Shown: positions 12,641-24,274 of the stretch, piece after piece
How the letters are laid out: the number at the start of each line of letters is the position of its first letter
How positions within the stretch are numbered: position 1 is the stretch's first letter
Assembly: GCF_000003605.2 (NCBI RefSeq)
Contig: NW_003124882.1
Location: 1-37,581 of the forward strand
Reading direction: 5' to 3'
DNA: 37,581 nucleotides
Origin: Saccoglossus kowalevskii
Lineage: Eukaryota; Hemichordata; Enteropneusta; Harrimaniidae
Made by a program: the position numbers and the translations under genes
The notes under the pieces: generated by a model
The model's input: the letters and a program-made list of their open reading frames with translations, nothing else
The model's database searches: none
Told to the model about the DNA's origin: nothing

Positions 12641-12846
12641 GGGAGTATACCTATAGAGTTTGACCTGTATATTGTCGTCTATTGAGTGGGAGTATACTTA
12701 TAGATTGTGACCTGTACATTGTCGTCAATTGAGTGGGAGTATACTGATAGAGGATGACCTGTACATTGTCGTCTATTGCGTGGGAGTATACTTATAGAGT
12801 CTGACCTGTACATTGTCGTCTATTGAGTGGGAGTATACTTACAGAG
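12581..12846 (+). repeat. Typical ordered variant cassette
   Basis: This is a clear example of the cassette that recurs across the window. Its order is: GTCCTATATTG with GAGACTATA; standard; CCTATAGAGTTTG with TGTATATTG; AGATTGTG with GTCAATTG; CTGATAGAGGATG with TTGCGTGGG; GAGTCTG; CTTACAG. The marker GAGGATG was found at 28 places: 485, 2356, 3715, 5070, 6290, 7412, 9842, 10171, 12750, 12891, 16222, 17215, 17931, 21200, 21809, 22886, 24620, 26167, 28881, 30191, 30332, 32771, 33381, 34611, 35071, 35212, 35918 and 37324. Most lie in the same or a shortened cassette. Confidence 0.85.
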
Positions 12847-12854
12847 TATGACCT

Positions 12855-15313
12855 GTACATTGTCGTCAATTGAGTGGGAGTATACTGATAGAGGATGACC
12901 TGTACATTGTCGTCTATTGCGTGGGAGTATACTTATAGAGTCTGACCTGTACATTGTCGTCTATTGAGTGGGAGTATACTTACAGATTATGATCTGTACA
13001 TTGTCGTATAATGAGTGGGAATATACTTATAGAGTATGACCTGTACATTGTCGTCTATTAAGTGGGAGTATACTTACAGAGTATGACCAGTACATTGTCG
13101 TATATTGAGTGGGAATATACTTATAGAGTATAACCTGTACATTGTCGTCTATTGAGTTAGAGTATACTTATAGAGTATGACCTGTATATTGTCGTCTATT
13201 GAGTGGGAGTATACTTATAGAGTATGACCTGTACATTGTCCTATATTGAGTGAGACTATACTTATAGAGTATGACCTGTACATTGTCGTCTATTGAGTGG
13301 GAGTATACCTATAGAGTTTGACCTGTATATTGTCGTCTATTGAGTGGGAGTATACTTATAGATTGTGACCTGTACATTGTCGTCAATTTAGTGGGAATAT
13401 ACTAATAGATGATGACCTGTACATTGTCGTCTATTGCGTGGGAGTATACTTATAGAGTCTGACCTGTACATTGTCGTATATTGAGTGGGAGTATACTTGC
13501 AGAGTATGACCTGTACATTGTCGTATATTGAGTGGGAGTATACTTGCAGAGTATGACCTGTACATTGTCGTCTATTGAGTGGGAGTATACTTATAGAGTA
13601 TGATCTGTACATTGTCGTATATTGAGTGGGAATATACTTATAGAGTATAACCTGTACATTGTCGTCTATTTAGTGAGAGTATACTTATAGAGTAACCTGT
13701 ACATTGTCGTATATTGAGTGAGACTATACTTATACACTATGATCTGTACATTGTCGTATATTGAGTGGGAATATACTTATAGAGTATGACCTGTACATTG
13801 TCGTCTATTGAGTGGGAGTATACTTATAGAGTATGACCTGTACATTGTCGTATATTGAGTGGGAGTATACTTACAGAGTATGACCTGTACATTGTCGTCT
13901 ATTGAGTGAGAGTATACTTATAGAGTATTACCTGTACATTGTCGGCTATTGAGTGAGAGTATACTTATAGAGTAACCTGTACATTGTCCTATATTGAGTG
14001 AGACTATACTTATAGAGGATGATCTGTACATTGTCGTATATTGAGTGGGAATATACTTATAGAGTATGACCTGTACATTGTCGTCTATTGAGCGGGAGTA
14101 TACTTACAGAGTATGACCTGTACATTGTCGTATATTGAGTGGGAATATACTTATAGAGTATAACCTGTACATTGTCGTCTATTGAGTGGGAGTATGCTTA
14201 TAGAGTTTGACCTGTATATTGTCGTCTATTGAGTGGGAGTATACTTATAGAGTATGACCTGTACATTGTCGTCTATTAAGTGGGAGTATACTTATAGAGT
14301 ATGACCTGTACATTATCGTATATTGAGTGAGAGTATACTTATAGAGTAACCTGTACATTGTCGTCTATTGAGTGGGAGTATACTTATAGAGTATGATTTG
14401 TACATTGTCGTCTATTGAGTGGGAGTATACTTATAGAGTATGACCTGTACATTGTCGTCTATTGAGTGGGAGTATACTTATAAATTGTGACCTGTACATT
14501 GTCGTATATTAAGTGGGAATATACTTATAGATTATGACCTGCACATTGTCGTCTATTGAATAGGAGTATGCTTATAGAGTATGACCTGTACATTGTCGTC
14601 TATTGAGAGGGAGTATACTTATAGAGTATGACCTGTACATTGTCGGCTATTGAGTGAGAGTATACTTATAGAGTATGACCTGTACATTGTCGTCTATTGA
14701 GTGGGAGTATACCTATAGAGTTTGACCTGTATATTGTCGTCTATTTAGTGGGAGTATACTTATAGATTGTGACCTGTACATTGTCGTCTATTGAGTGGGA
14801 GTATACTTACAGAGTATGACCTGTACATTGTCGTCTATTGAGTGGGAGTATACTTATAGAGTATGATCTGTACATTGTCGTATATTGAGTGGCAGTATAC
14901 TTATAGAGTATGACCTGTACATTGTCCTATATTGAGTGAGACTATACTTATAGAGTATGACCTGTACACTGTCGTCTATTGAGTGGGAGTATACCTATAG
15001 AGATTGACCTGTATATTGTCGTCTATTGAGTGGGAGTATACTTATAGAGTATGACCTGTACATTGTCCTATATTGAGTGAGACTATACTTATAGAGTATG
15101 ACCTGTACATTGTCGTCTATTGAGTGGGAGTATACCTATAGAGTTTGACCTGTATATTGTCGTCTATTGAGTGGGAGTATACTTATAGATTGTGACCAGT
15201 ACATTGTCGTCAATTGAGTGGGAGTATACTTATAGAGTATGACCTGTACATTGTCCTATATTGAGTGAGACTATACTTATAGAGTATGACCTGTACATTG
15301 TCGTCTATTGAGT
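12855..15313 (+). repeat. 2.5-kb segmental duplication, second copy
   Basis: This copy lies directly after the 10.1-12.6 kb copy. It has one additional monomer near 13,495-13,545, seen as two successive units with ACTTGCAGAG, and lacks two monomers near 14,788. The extra monomer removes stop codons on the minus strand and produces the 74-codon open frame at 13388-13612, which is not a gene. Positions from about 12,270 to 14,788 are also copied at 29.7-32.2 kb. Confidence 0.88.
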
Positions 15314-16160
15314 GGGAGTATACTTATAAATTGTGACCTGTACATTGTCGTATATTAAGTGGGAATATACTTATAGATTATGACCTGCACATTGTCGTCT
15401 ATTGAATAGGAGTATGCTTATAGAGTATGACCTGTACATTGTCGTCTATTGAGAGGGAGTATACTTATAGAGTATGACCTGTACATTGTCGGCTATTGAG
15501 TGAGAGTATACTTATAGAGTATGACCTGTACATTGTCGTCTATTGAGTGGGAGTATACCTATAGAGTTTGACCTGTATATTGTCGGCTATTTAGTGGGAG
15601 TATACTTATAGATTGTGACCTGTACATTGTCGTCAATTGAGTGGGAGTATACTGTTAGAGTATGACCTGTACATTGTCGTCTATTGCGTGGGAGTATACT
15701 TATAGAGTCTGACCTGTACATTGTCGTCTATTGAGTGGGAGTATACTTACAGAGTATGACCTGTACATTGTCGTCTATTGAGTGGGAGTATACCTATAGA
15801 GATTGACCTGTATATTGTCGTCTATTGAGTGGGAGTATACTTATAGAGTATGACCTGTACATTGTCCTATATTGAGTGAGACTATACTTATAGAGTATGA
15901 CCTGTACATTGTCGTCTATTGAGTGGGAGTATACCTATAGAGTTTGACCTGTATATTGTCGTCTATTGAGTGGGAGTATACTTATAGATTGTGACCAGTA
16001 CATTGTCGTCAATTGAGTGGGAGTATACTTATAGAGTATGACCTGTACATTGTCCTATATTGAGTGAGACTATACTTATAGAGTATGACCTGTACATTGT
16101 CGTCTATTGAGTGGGAGTATACCTATAGAGTTTGACCTGTATATTGTCGTCTATTGAGTG
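15290..16160 (+). repeat. Block copied at 31.84-32.71 kb
   Basis: TACTTATAAATTG at 15321 matches 31869, and CCTATAGAGATTG near 15790 matches near 32,340, both at an offset of 16,548 bp. The copies stay aligned to about 16,160, where the later copy gains a G (GGGGAG near 32,708) and diverges. Shared rare words are GTCGGCTATTTAG and the ACTGTT form (ACTGTTAGAG here, ACTGTTTGAG in the later copy). Confidence 0.83.
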
Positions 16161-17030
16161 GGAGTATACTTATAGATTGTGACCTGTACATTGTCGTCAA
16201 TTGAGTGGGAGTATACTGATAGAGGATGACCTGTACATTGTCGTCTATTACGTGGGAGTATACTTATAGAGTCTGACCTGTACATTGTCGTCTATTGAGT
16301 GGGAGTATACTTACAGAGTATGACCTGTACATTGTCGTCTATTGAGTGGGAGTATACTTATAGAGTATGATCTGTACATTGTCGTATATTGAGTGGGAGT
16401 ATACTTACAGAGTATGACCTGTACATTGTCGTATATTGAGTGGGAATATACTTATAGAGTATAACCTGTACATTGTCGTCTATTGAGTGGGAGTATGCTT
16501 ATAGAGTTTGACCTGCACATTGTCGTCTATTGAGTGGGAGTATACTTATAGAGTATGACCTGTACATTGTCGTCTATTGAGAGGGAGTATACTTATAGAG
16601 TATGACCTGTACATTATCTCTATTGAGTGAGAGTATACTTATAGAGTAACCTGTACATTGTCGTCTATTGAGAGGGAGTATACTTATAGAGTATGACCTG
16701 TACATTGTCGGCTATTGAGTGAGAGTATACTTATAGAGTATGACCTGTACATTGTCGTCTATTGAGTGGGAGTATACCTATAGAATTTGACCTGTATATT
16801 GTCGTCTATTTAGAGGGAGTATACTTATAGATTGTGACCTGTACATTGTCGTCAATTGAGTGGGAGTATACTGATAGAGTATGACCTGTACATTGTCGTC
16901 TATTGCGTGGGAGTATACTTATAGAGTCTGACCTGTACATTTGTCGTCTATTGAGTGGGAGTATACTTACAGAGTATAACCTGTACATTGTCGTCTATTG
17001 AGTGAGAGTATACTTATAGAGTATGACCTG
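16160..17030 (+). repeat. Mixed block, 16.4-17.0 kb repeated at 18.6-19.2 kb
   Basis: The order TGCTTATAGAGTTTGACCTGCAC, ACATTATCTCTATTG, GAGAGGGAG and CCTATAGAATTTG occurs near 16.5-16.8 kb and again near 18.7-19.0 kb. The word CATTATCTCTATTG, which has lost one base, is private to this pair (about 16,613 and 18,833). An extra T (CATTTGTCG) is present near 16,938. A minus-strand open frame at 16806-16988 is a by-product of the variants. Confidence 0.75.
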
Positions 17031-17470
17031 TACATTGTCCCTATATGGAGTGGAGAGTATACTTATAGAGTATGACCTGTACATTGTCCGTCTATTGAGT
17101 GGGAGTATACCTATAGAGTTTGACCTGTATATTGTCGTCTATTTAGTGGGGAGTAATACTTATAGATTGTGACCTTTACATTGTCGTCAATTGGAGTGGG
17201 GAGTATACCTGATAGAGGATGAACCTGTACATTTGTTCGTCTATTGCGTGGGGAGTATTACTTTATAGAGTCTGACCTGTACATTGTCGTTCTATTGAGT
17301 GGGAGTTATATTTACAGAGTATGACCTGTACATTTGTCGTCTTATTGAGTGGGGAGTATACTTTATAGAGTATGATCTGTACATTGTCGTATATTGAGTG
17401 GGAGTTATACTTACAGAGTATGACCTGTACATTGTCGTCTATTGAGTGAGAGTATACTTTATAGAGTATG
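17030..17470 (+). repeat. Insertion-rich patch, probable poor consensus sequence
   Basis: Single-base insertions are packed into about 440 bp: GTCCCTATATGG, GTCCGTC, GGGGAGTAATAC, TTGGAGTGGGG, ATACCTGATAG, GAACCTG, ATTTGTTCG, GTATTACTTTATAG, GTTCTATTG, CTTATTG. Most extend a short run of one base. With these ignored, the variant order equals 21.6-22.0 kb and 28.7-29.1 kb. Flanking monomers are clean. This fits uncorrected sequencing or assembly error better than biology, but it has not been proved. Confidence 0.75.
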
Positions 17471-17599
17471 ACCTGTACATTGTCGTATATTGAGTGAGAG
17501 TATACTTATAGAGTAACCTGTACATTGTCATATATTGAGTGAGACTATATTATAGAGTATGATCTGTACATTATCGTATATTGAGTGGGAATATACTTA

Positions 17600-18705
17600 T
17601 AGAGTATGACCTGTACATTGTCGTCTATTGAGTGGGAGTATACTTATAGAGTATGATCTGTACATTGTCGTATATTGAGTGGGAATATACTTATAGAGTA
17701 TGACCTGTACATTGTCGTCTATTGAGTGGGAGTATACTTATAGAGTATGACCTGTACATTGTCGTATATTGAGTGGGAGTATACTTACAGAGTATGACCT
17801 GTACATTGTCGTCTATTGAGTGGGAGTATACCTATACAGTTTGACCTATATATTATCGTCTATTGAGTGGGAGTATACTTATAGGTTGTGACCTGTACAT
17901 TGTCGTCAATTGAGTGGGAGTATACTGATAGAGGATGACCTGTACATTGTCGTCTATTGCGTGGGAGTATACTGATAGAGTCTGACCTGTACATTGTCGT
18001 CTATTGAGTGGGAGTATACTTACAGAGTATGACCTGTACATTGTCGTCTATTGAGTGGGAGTATACTTATAGAGTATGATCTGTACATTGTCGTATATTG
18101 AGTGGGAATATACTTATAGAGTATGACCTGTACATTGTCGTCTATTAAGTGGGAGTATACTTACAGAGTATGACCTGTACATTGTCGTATATTGAGTGGG
18201 AATATACTTATAGAGTATAACCTGTACATTGTCGTCTATTGAGTGAGAGTATACTTATAGAGTATGACCTGTACATTGTCGTCTATTTAGTGAGAGTATA
18301 CTTATAGAGTAACCTGTACATTGTCCTATATTGAGTGAGACTATATTATAGAGTATGATCTGTACATTATCGTATATTGAGTGGGAATATACTTACAGAG
18401 TATGACCTGTACATTGTCGTCTATTGAGTGCGAGTATACTTATAGAGTATGACCTGTACATTGTCGTATATTGAGTGAGAGTATACTTATAGAGTAACCT
18501 GTACATTGTCCTATATTGAGTGAGACTATACTTATAGAGTATGATCTGTACATTGTCGTATATTGAGTGGGAATATACTTATAGAGTATGACCTGTACAT
18601 TGTCGTCTATTGAGTGGGAGTATACTTACAGAGTATGACCTGTACATTGTCGTATATTGAGTGGGAATATACTTATAGAGTATAACCTGTACATTGTCGT
18701 CTATT
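17600..18705 (+). repeat. 1.1-kb block copied at 22.55-23.75 kb
   Basis: CCTATACAGTTTG at 17831 and 22786, and CTATATTATAGAG at 18341 and 23296, are 4,955 bp apart. Further on, GAGTGCGAG at about 18,426 and 23,475 is 5,049 bp apart, so the later copy has 94 bp (two monomers) more. The ACTATATTATAG word lacks two bases of the usual ACTATACTTATAG. The open frame at 17853-18041 is the same artefact as at 7313, 22787 and 34502. Confidence 0.85.
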
Positions 18706-19890
18706 GAGTGGGAGTATGCTTATAGAGTTTGACCTGCACATTGTCGTCTATTGAGTGGGAGTATACTTATAGAGTATGACCTGTACATTGTCGTCTATTG
18801 AGTGGGAGTATACTTATAGAGTATGACCTGTACATTATCTCTATTGAGTGAGAGTATACTTATAGAGTAACCTGTACATTGTCGTCTATTGAGAGGGAGT
18901 ATACTTATAGAGTATGACCTGTACATTGTCGGCTATTGAGTGAGAGTATACTTATAGAGTATGACCTGTACATTGTCGTCTATTGAGTGGGAGTATACCT
19001 ATAGAATTTGACCTGTATATTGTCGTCTATTTAGAGGGAGTATACTTATAGATTGTGACCTGTACATTGTCGTCAATTGAGTGGGAGTATACTGATAGAG
19101 TATGACCTGTACATTGTCGTCTATTGCGTGGGAGTATACTTATAGAGTCTGACCTGTACATTGTCGTCTATTGAGTGGGAGTAAACTTACAGAGTATGAC
19201 CTGTACATTGTCGTCTATTGAGTGGGAGTATACTTATAGAGTATAACCTGTACATTGTCGTCTATTGAGTGAGAGTATACTTATAGAGTATGACCTGTAC
19301 ATTGTCCTATATGAGTGAGAGTATACTTATAGAGTATGACCTGTACATTGTCGTCTATTGAGTGGGAGTATACCTATAGAGTATGACCTGTACATTGTCG
19401 TATATTGAGTGGGAATGTACTTATAGAGAATAACCTGTACATTGTCGTCTATTGAGTGAGAGTATACTTATAGAGTAACCTGTACATTGTCCTATATTGA
19501 GTGAGACTATACTTCTACAGTATGACCTGTACATTGTCGTCTATTGAGTGGGAGTATACCTATAGAGTATGACCTGTACATTGTCGTATATTGAGTGGGA
19601 GTATACTTACAGAGTATGACCTGTACATTGTCGTCTATTGAGTGAGAGTATACTTATAGAGTATTACCTGTACATTGTCGTCTATTGAGTGGGAGTATAC
19701 CTATAGAGTATGACCTGTACATTGTCGTATATTGAGTGGGAGTATACTTACAGAGTATGACCTGTACATTGTCGTCTATTGAGTGAGAGTATACTTATAG
19801 TGTATTACCTGTACATTGTCGTCTATTGAGTGAGAGTATACTTATAGAGTAACCTGTACATTGTCCTATATTGAGTGAGACTATACTTAT
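18705..19890 (+). repeat. Block copied in part at 27.65-28.2 kb
   Basis: Private words GGGAATGTAC, ACTTCTACAG (19511) and ATAGTGTATTACC (about 19,797) recur at 27.65-28.1 kb. The offset is 8,241 bp at ACTTCTACAG and 8,288 bp from about 19.8 kb on, so the later copy has one more monomer. One unit near 19,308 has lost a T (CCTATATGAG). The first part, 18.7-19.2 kb, is related to 16.5-17.0 kb. Confidence 0.8.
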
Positions 19891-21226
19891 AGAGTATGAT
19901 CTGTACATTGTCGTATATTGAGTGGGAATATACTTATAGAGTATGACCTGTACATTGTCGTCTATTGAGTGGGAGTATACTTACAGAGTATGACATGTAC
20001 ATTGTCGTATATTGAGTGGGAATATACTTATAGAGTATAACCTGTACATTGTCGTCTATTGAGTGGGAGTATGCTTATAGAGTTTGACCTGTACATTGTC
20101 GTCTATTGAGTGGGAGTATACTTATAGAGTATGACCTGTACATTGTCGTCTATTAAGTGGGAGTATACTTATAGAGTATGACCTGTACATTATCGTCTAT
20201 TGAGTGAGAGTATACTTATAGAGTAACCTGTACATTGTCGTCTATTGAGTGGGAGTATACTTATAGAGTATGATTTGTACATTGTCGTCTATTGAGTGGG
20301 AGTATACGTATAGAGTGTGACCTGTACATTGTCGTCTATTGAGTGGGAGTATACTTATAAATTGTGACCTGTACATTGTCATATATTAAGTGGGAATATA
20401 CTTATAGATTATGACCTGCACATTGTCGTCTATTGAATAGGAGTATGCTTATATACCTGTACATTGTCGTCTGTTGAGAGGGAGTATACTTATAGAGTAT
20501 GACCTGTACATTGTCGGCTATTGAGTGAGAGTATACTTATAGAGTATGACCTGTACATTGTCGTCTATTGAGTGGGAGTATACCTATAGAGTTTGACCTG
20601 TATATTGTCGTCTATTTAGTGGGAGTATACTTATAGATTGTGACCTGTACATTGTCGTCAATTGAGTGGGAGTTTACTGATAGAGTATGACCTGTACATT
20701 GTCGTCTATTGCGTGGGAGTATACTTATAGAGTCTGACCTGTACATTGTCGTCTATTGAGTGGGAGTATACTTACAGAGTACGACCTGTACATTGTCGTC
20801 TATTGAGTGAGAGTATACTTATAGAGTATGATCTGTACATTGTCGTATATTGAGTGGCAGTATACTTATAGAGTATGACCTGTACATTGTCCTACATTGA
20901 GTGAGACTATACTTATAGAGTATGACCTGTACATTGTCGTCTATTGAGTGGGAGTATACCTATAGAGTTTGACCTGTATATTGTCGTCTATTGAGTGGGA
21001 GTATACTTATAGAGTATGACCTGTACATTGTCCTATATTGAGTGAGACTATACTTATAGAGTATGACCTGTACATTGTCGTCTATTGAGTGGGAGCATAC
21101 CTATAGAGTTTGACCTGTATATTGTCGTCTATTGAGTGGGAGTATACTTATAGATTGTGACCTGTAAATTGTCGTCAATTGAGTGGGAGTATACTGATAG
21201 AGGATGACCTGTACATTGTCGTCTAT
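19890..21226 (+). repeat. Marked block, copy 2 of 3, with extended 5' side
   Basis: From 20,360 to 21,226 this matches 4,230-5,096 at 16,130 bp. From about 19,890 it also matches 36.01-37.35 kb at 16,120-16,124 bp, so copies 2 and 3 share about 1.3 kb. Markers are CTGTTGAGAG (20471), TACGACC (20780), CCTACATTG (20891) and GGGAGCATACC (21091). One substitution from copy 1, CCTGTAAATTG, was seen near 21,167. Confidence 0.88.
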
Positions 21227-22300
21227 TGAGTGAGAGTATACTTATAGAGTATGACCTGTACATTGTCCTATATTGAGTGAGAGTATACTTATAGAGTATG
21301 ACCTGTACATGTCGTCTATGAGCGGGAGTATACTTATAGAATTTGACTTGTATATTGTCGTCTATTTAGAGGGAGTATACTTATAGAGTGTGACCCTGTA
21401 CATTGTCGTCAACCGAGTGGGAGTATACTTATAGAGTATAACCTGTACATTGTCGTCTATTGCGTGGGAGTATACTTATAGAGTTTGACCTGTACATTGT
21501 CGTCTATTGAGTGGGAGTATACTTATAGATTGTGACCTGTACATTGTCGTCTATTGAGTGGGAGTATACTTATAGAGTATAACCTGTACATTGTCGTCTA
21601 TTGAGTGAGAGTATACTTATAGAGTATGACCTGTACATTGTCCTATATTGAGTGAGAGTATACTTATAGAGTATGACCTGTACATTGTCGTCTATTGAGT
21701 GGGAGTATACCTATAGAGTTTGACCTGTATATTGTCGTCTATTTAGTGGGAGTATACTTATAGATTGTGACCTTACATTGTCGTCAATTGAGTGGGAGTA
21801 TACTGATAGAGGATGACCTGTACATTGTCGTCTATTGCGTGGGAGTATACTTATAGAGTCTGACCTGTACATTGTCGTCTATTGAGTGGGAGTATACTTA
21901 CAGAGTATGACCTGTACATTGTCGTCTATTGAGTGGGAGTATACTTATAGAGTATGATCTGTACATTGTCGTATATTGAGTGGGAGTATACTTACAGAGT
22001 ATGACCTGTACATTGTCGTCTATTGAGTGAGAGTATACTTATAGAGTATGACCTGTTCATTGTCGTCTATTGAGTGAGAGTATACTTATAGAGTATGACC
22101 TGTACCATGACGTCTGTTGAGTGGGAGTATACATATAGAGTGTGACCTGTACATTGTCGTCTATTGAGTGGGAGTATACATATAGAGTATGACCTGTATA
22201 TTGTCCTCTATTGAGTGGGAGTATACATAGAGTGTAACCTGTACATTGTCGTATATTGAGTGAGACTATACTTATAGAGTATGATCTGTACATTGTCGTC
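21226..22300 (+). repeat. Block with two diverged stretches; 21.56-22.07 kb copied at 28.63-29.15 kb
   Basis: Monomers at 21,300-21,420 carry losses and unusual changes (ACATGTCGTCTATGAGCGGG, GACTTG, GACCCTG, CAACCGAG). Those at 22,080-22,250 carry ACCATGACG, GTCTGTTGAG, ATACATATAG, TGTCCTCTATTG and a shortened ATACATAGAG. Between them, GACCTTACATTG (about 21,769) and ACCTGTTCATTG (22051) match 28,841 and 29,123 at 7,072 bp. The open frame at 22057-22293 on the minus strand arises from the altered monomers and has no coding support. Confidence 0.78.
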
Positions 22301-22549
22301 TATTGAGTGGGATTATACTTATAGAGTATGATCTGTACATTGTCGTATATTGAGTGGGAATATACTTATAGAGTATGACCTGTACATTGTCGTCTATTAA
22401 GTGGGAGTATACTTACAGAGTATGACCTGTACATTGTCGTATATTGAGTGGGAATATACTTATAGAGTAAAACCTGTACATTGTCGTCTATTGAGTGAGA
22501 GTACACTTATAGAGTATGACCTGTACATTGTCGTCTATTGAGTGAGAGT

Positions 22550-23754
22550 ATACTTATAGAGTAACATGTACATTGTCCTATATTGAGTGAGACTATAATT
22601 ATAGAGTATGATCTGTACATTGTCGTATATTGAGTGGGAATATACTTATAGAGTATGACCTGTACATTGTCGTCTATTGAGTGGGAGTATACTTATAGAG
22701 TATGACCTGTACATTGTCGTATATTGAGTGGGAGTATACTTACAGAGTATGACCTGTATATTGTCGTCTATTGAGTGGGAGTATACCTATACAGTTTGAC
22801 CTATATATTGTCGTCTATTGAGTGGGAGTATACTTATAGGTTGTGACCTGTACATTGTCGTCAATTGAGTGGGAGTATACTGATAGAGGATGACCTGTAC
22901 ATTGTCGTCTATTGCGTGGGAGTATACTGATAGAGTCTGACCTGTACATTGTCGTCTATTGAGTGGGAGTATACTTACAGAGTATGACCTGTACATTGTC
23001 GTCTATTGAGTGGGAGTATACTTATAGAGTATGATCTGTACATTGTCGTATATTGAGTGGGAATATACTTATAGAGTATGACCTGTACATTGTCGTCTAT
23101 TAAGTGGGAGTATACTTACAGAGTATGACCTGTACATTGTCGTATATTGAGTGGGAATATACTTATAGAGTATAACCTGTACATTGTCGTCTATTGAGTG
23201 AGAGTATACTTATAGAGTATGACCTGTACATTGTCGTCTATTTAGTGAGAGTATACTTATAGAGTAACCTGTACATTGTCCTATATTGAGTGAGACTATA
23301 TTATAGAGTATGATCTGTACATTATCGTATATTGAGTGGGAATATACTTATAGAGTATGACCTGTACATTGTCGTCTATTGAGTGGGAGTATACTTATAG
23401 AGTATGACCTGTACATTGTCGTATATTGAGTAGGAGTATACTTACAGAGTATGACCTGTACATTGTCGTCTATTGAGTGCGAGTATACTTATAGAGTATG
23501 ACCTGTACATTGTCGTCTATTGAGTGAGAGTATACTTATAGAGTAACCTGTACATTGTCCTATATTGAGTGAGACTATACTTATAGAGTATGATCTGTAC
23601 ATTGTCGTATATTGAGTGGGAATATACTTATAGAGTATGACCTGTACATTGTCGTCTATTGAGTGGGAGTATACTTACAGAGTATGACCTGTACATTGTC
23701 GTATATTGAGTGGGAATATACTTATAGAGTATAACCTGTACATTGTCGTCTATT
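22550..23754 (+). repeat. Second copy of the 17.6-18.7 kb block
   Basis: Variant order and private words follow 17.6-18.7 kb at 4,955 and then 5,049 bp. Two more monomers are present near 23.4 kb, one with GAGTAGGAG. The copy ends near 23,754, where the earlier block continues with a TGCTTATAG monomer and this one with GAGAGTATAC. Confidence 0.84.
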
Positions 23755-24274
23755 GAGTGAGAGTATACTTATAGAGTATGACCTGTATATTGTCGTCTAT
23801 TGAGTGGGAGTATACTTATAGAGTATGACCTGTACATTGTCCTATATTGAGTGAGACTATACTTATAGAGTATGACCTGTACATTGTCGTCTATTGAGTG
23901 GGAGTATACCTATAGAGTTTGACCTGTATATTGTCGTCTATTGAGATGGAGTATACTTATAGATTGTGACCTGTACATTGTCGTCAATTGAGTGGGAATA
24001 TACTGATAGATGATGACCTGTACATTGTCGTCTATTGCGTGGGAGTATACTTATAGAGTCTGACCTGTACATTGTCGTATATTGAGTGGGAGTATACTTG
24101 CAGAGTATGACCTGTACATTGTCGTCTATTGAGTGGGAGTATACTTATAGAGTATGATCTGTACATTGTCGTATATTGAGTGGGAATATACTTATAGAGT
24201 ATGACCTGTACATTGTCGTCTATTGAGTGGGAGTATACTTACAGAGTATGACCTGTACATTGTTGTATATTGAG

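Noticed and set aside
13388-13612. 74-codon minus-strand open frame
   Set aside because: It arises where one monomer with TTGCAG is duplicated; the sister blocks at 10.7 and 30.9 kb lack that extra monomer.
16806-16988. 60-codon minus-strand open frame
   Set aside because: It depends on monomer variants and on an extra T near 16,938, so it is satellite noise.
22057-22293. 78-codon minus-strand open frame, the longest in the window
   Set aside because: It falls in the diverged 22.1-kb monomers, whose changes remove stops by chance. It has the same repeat-derived amino acid pattern.
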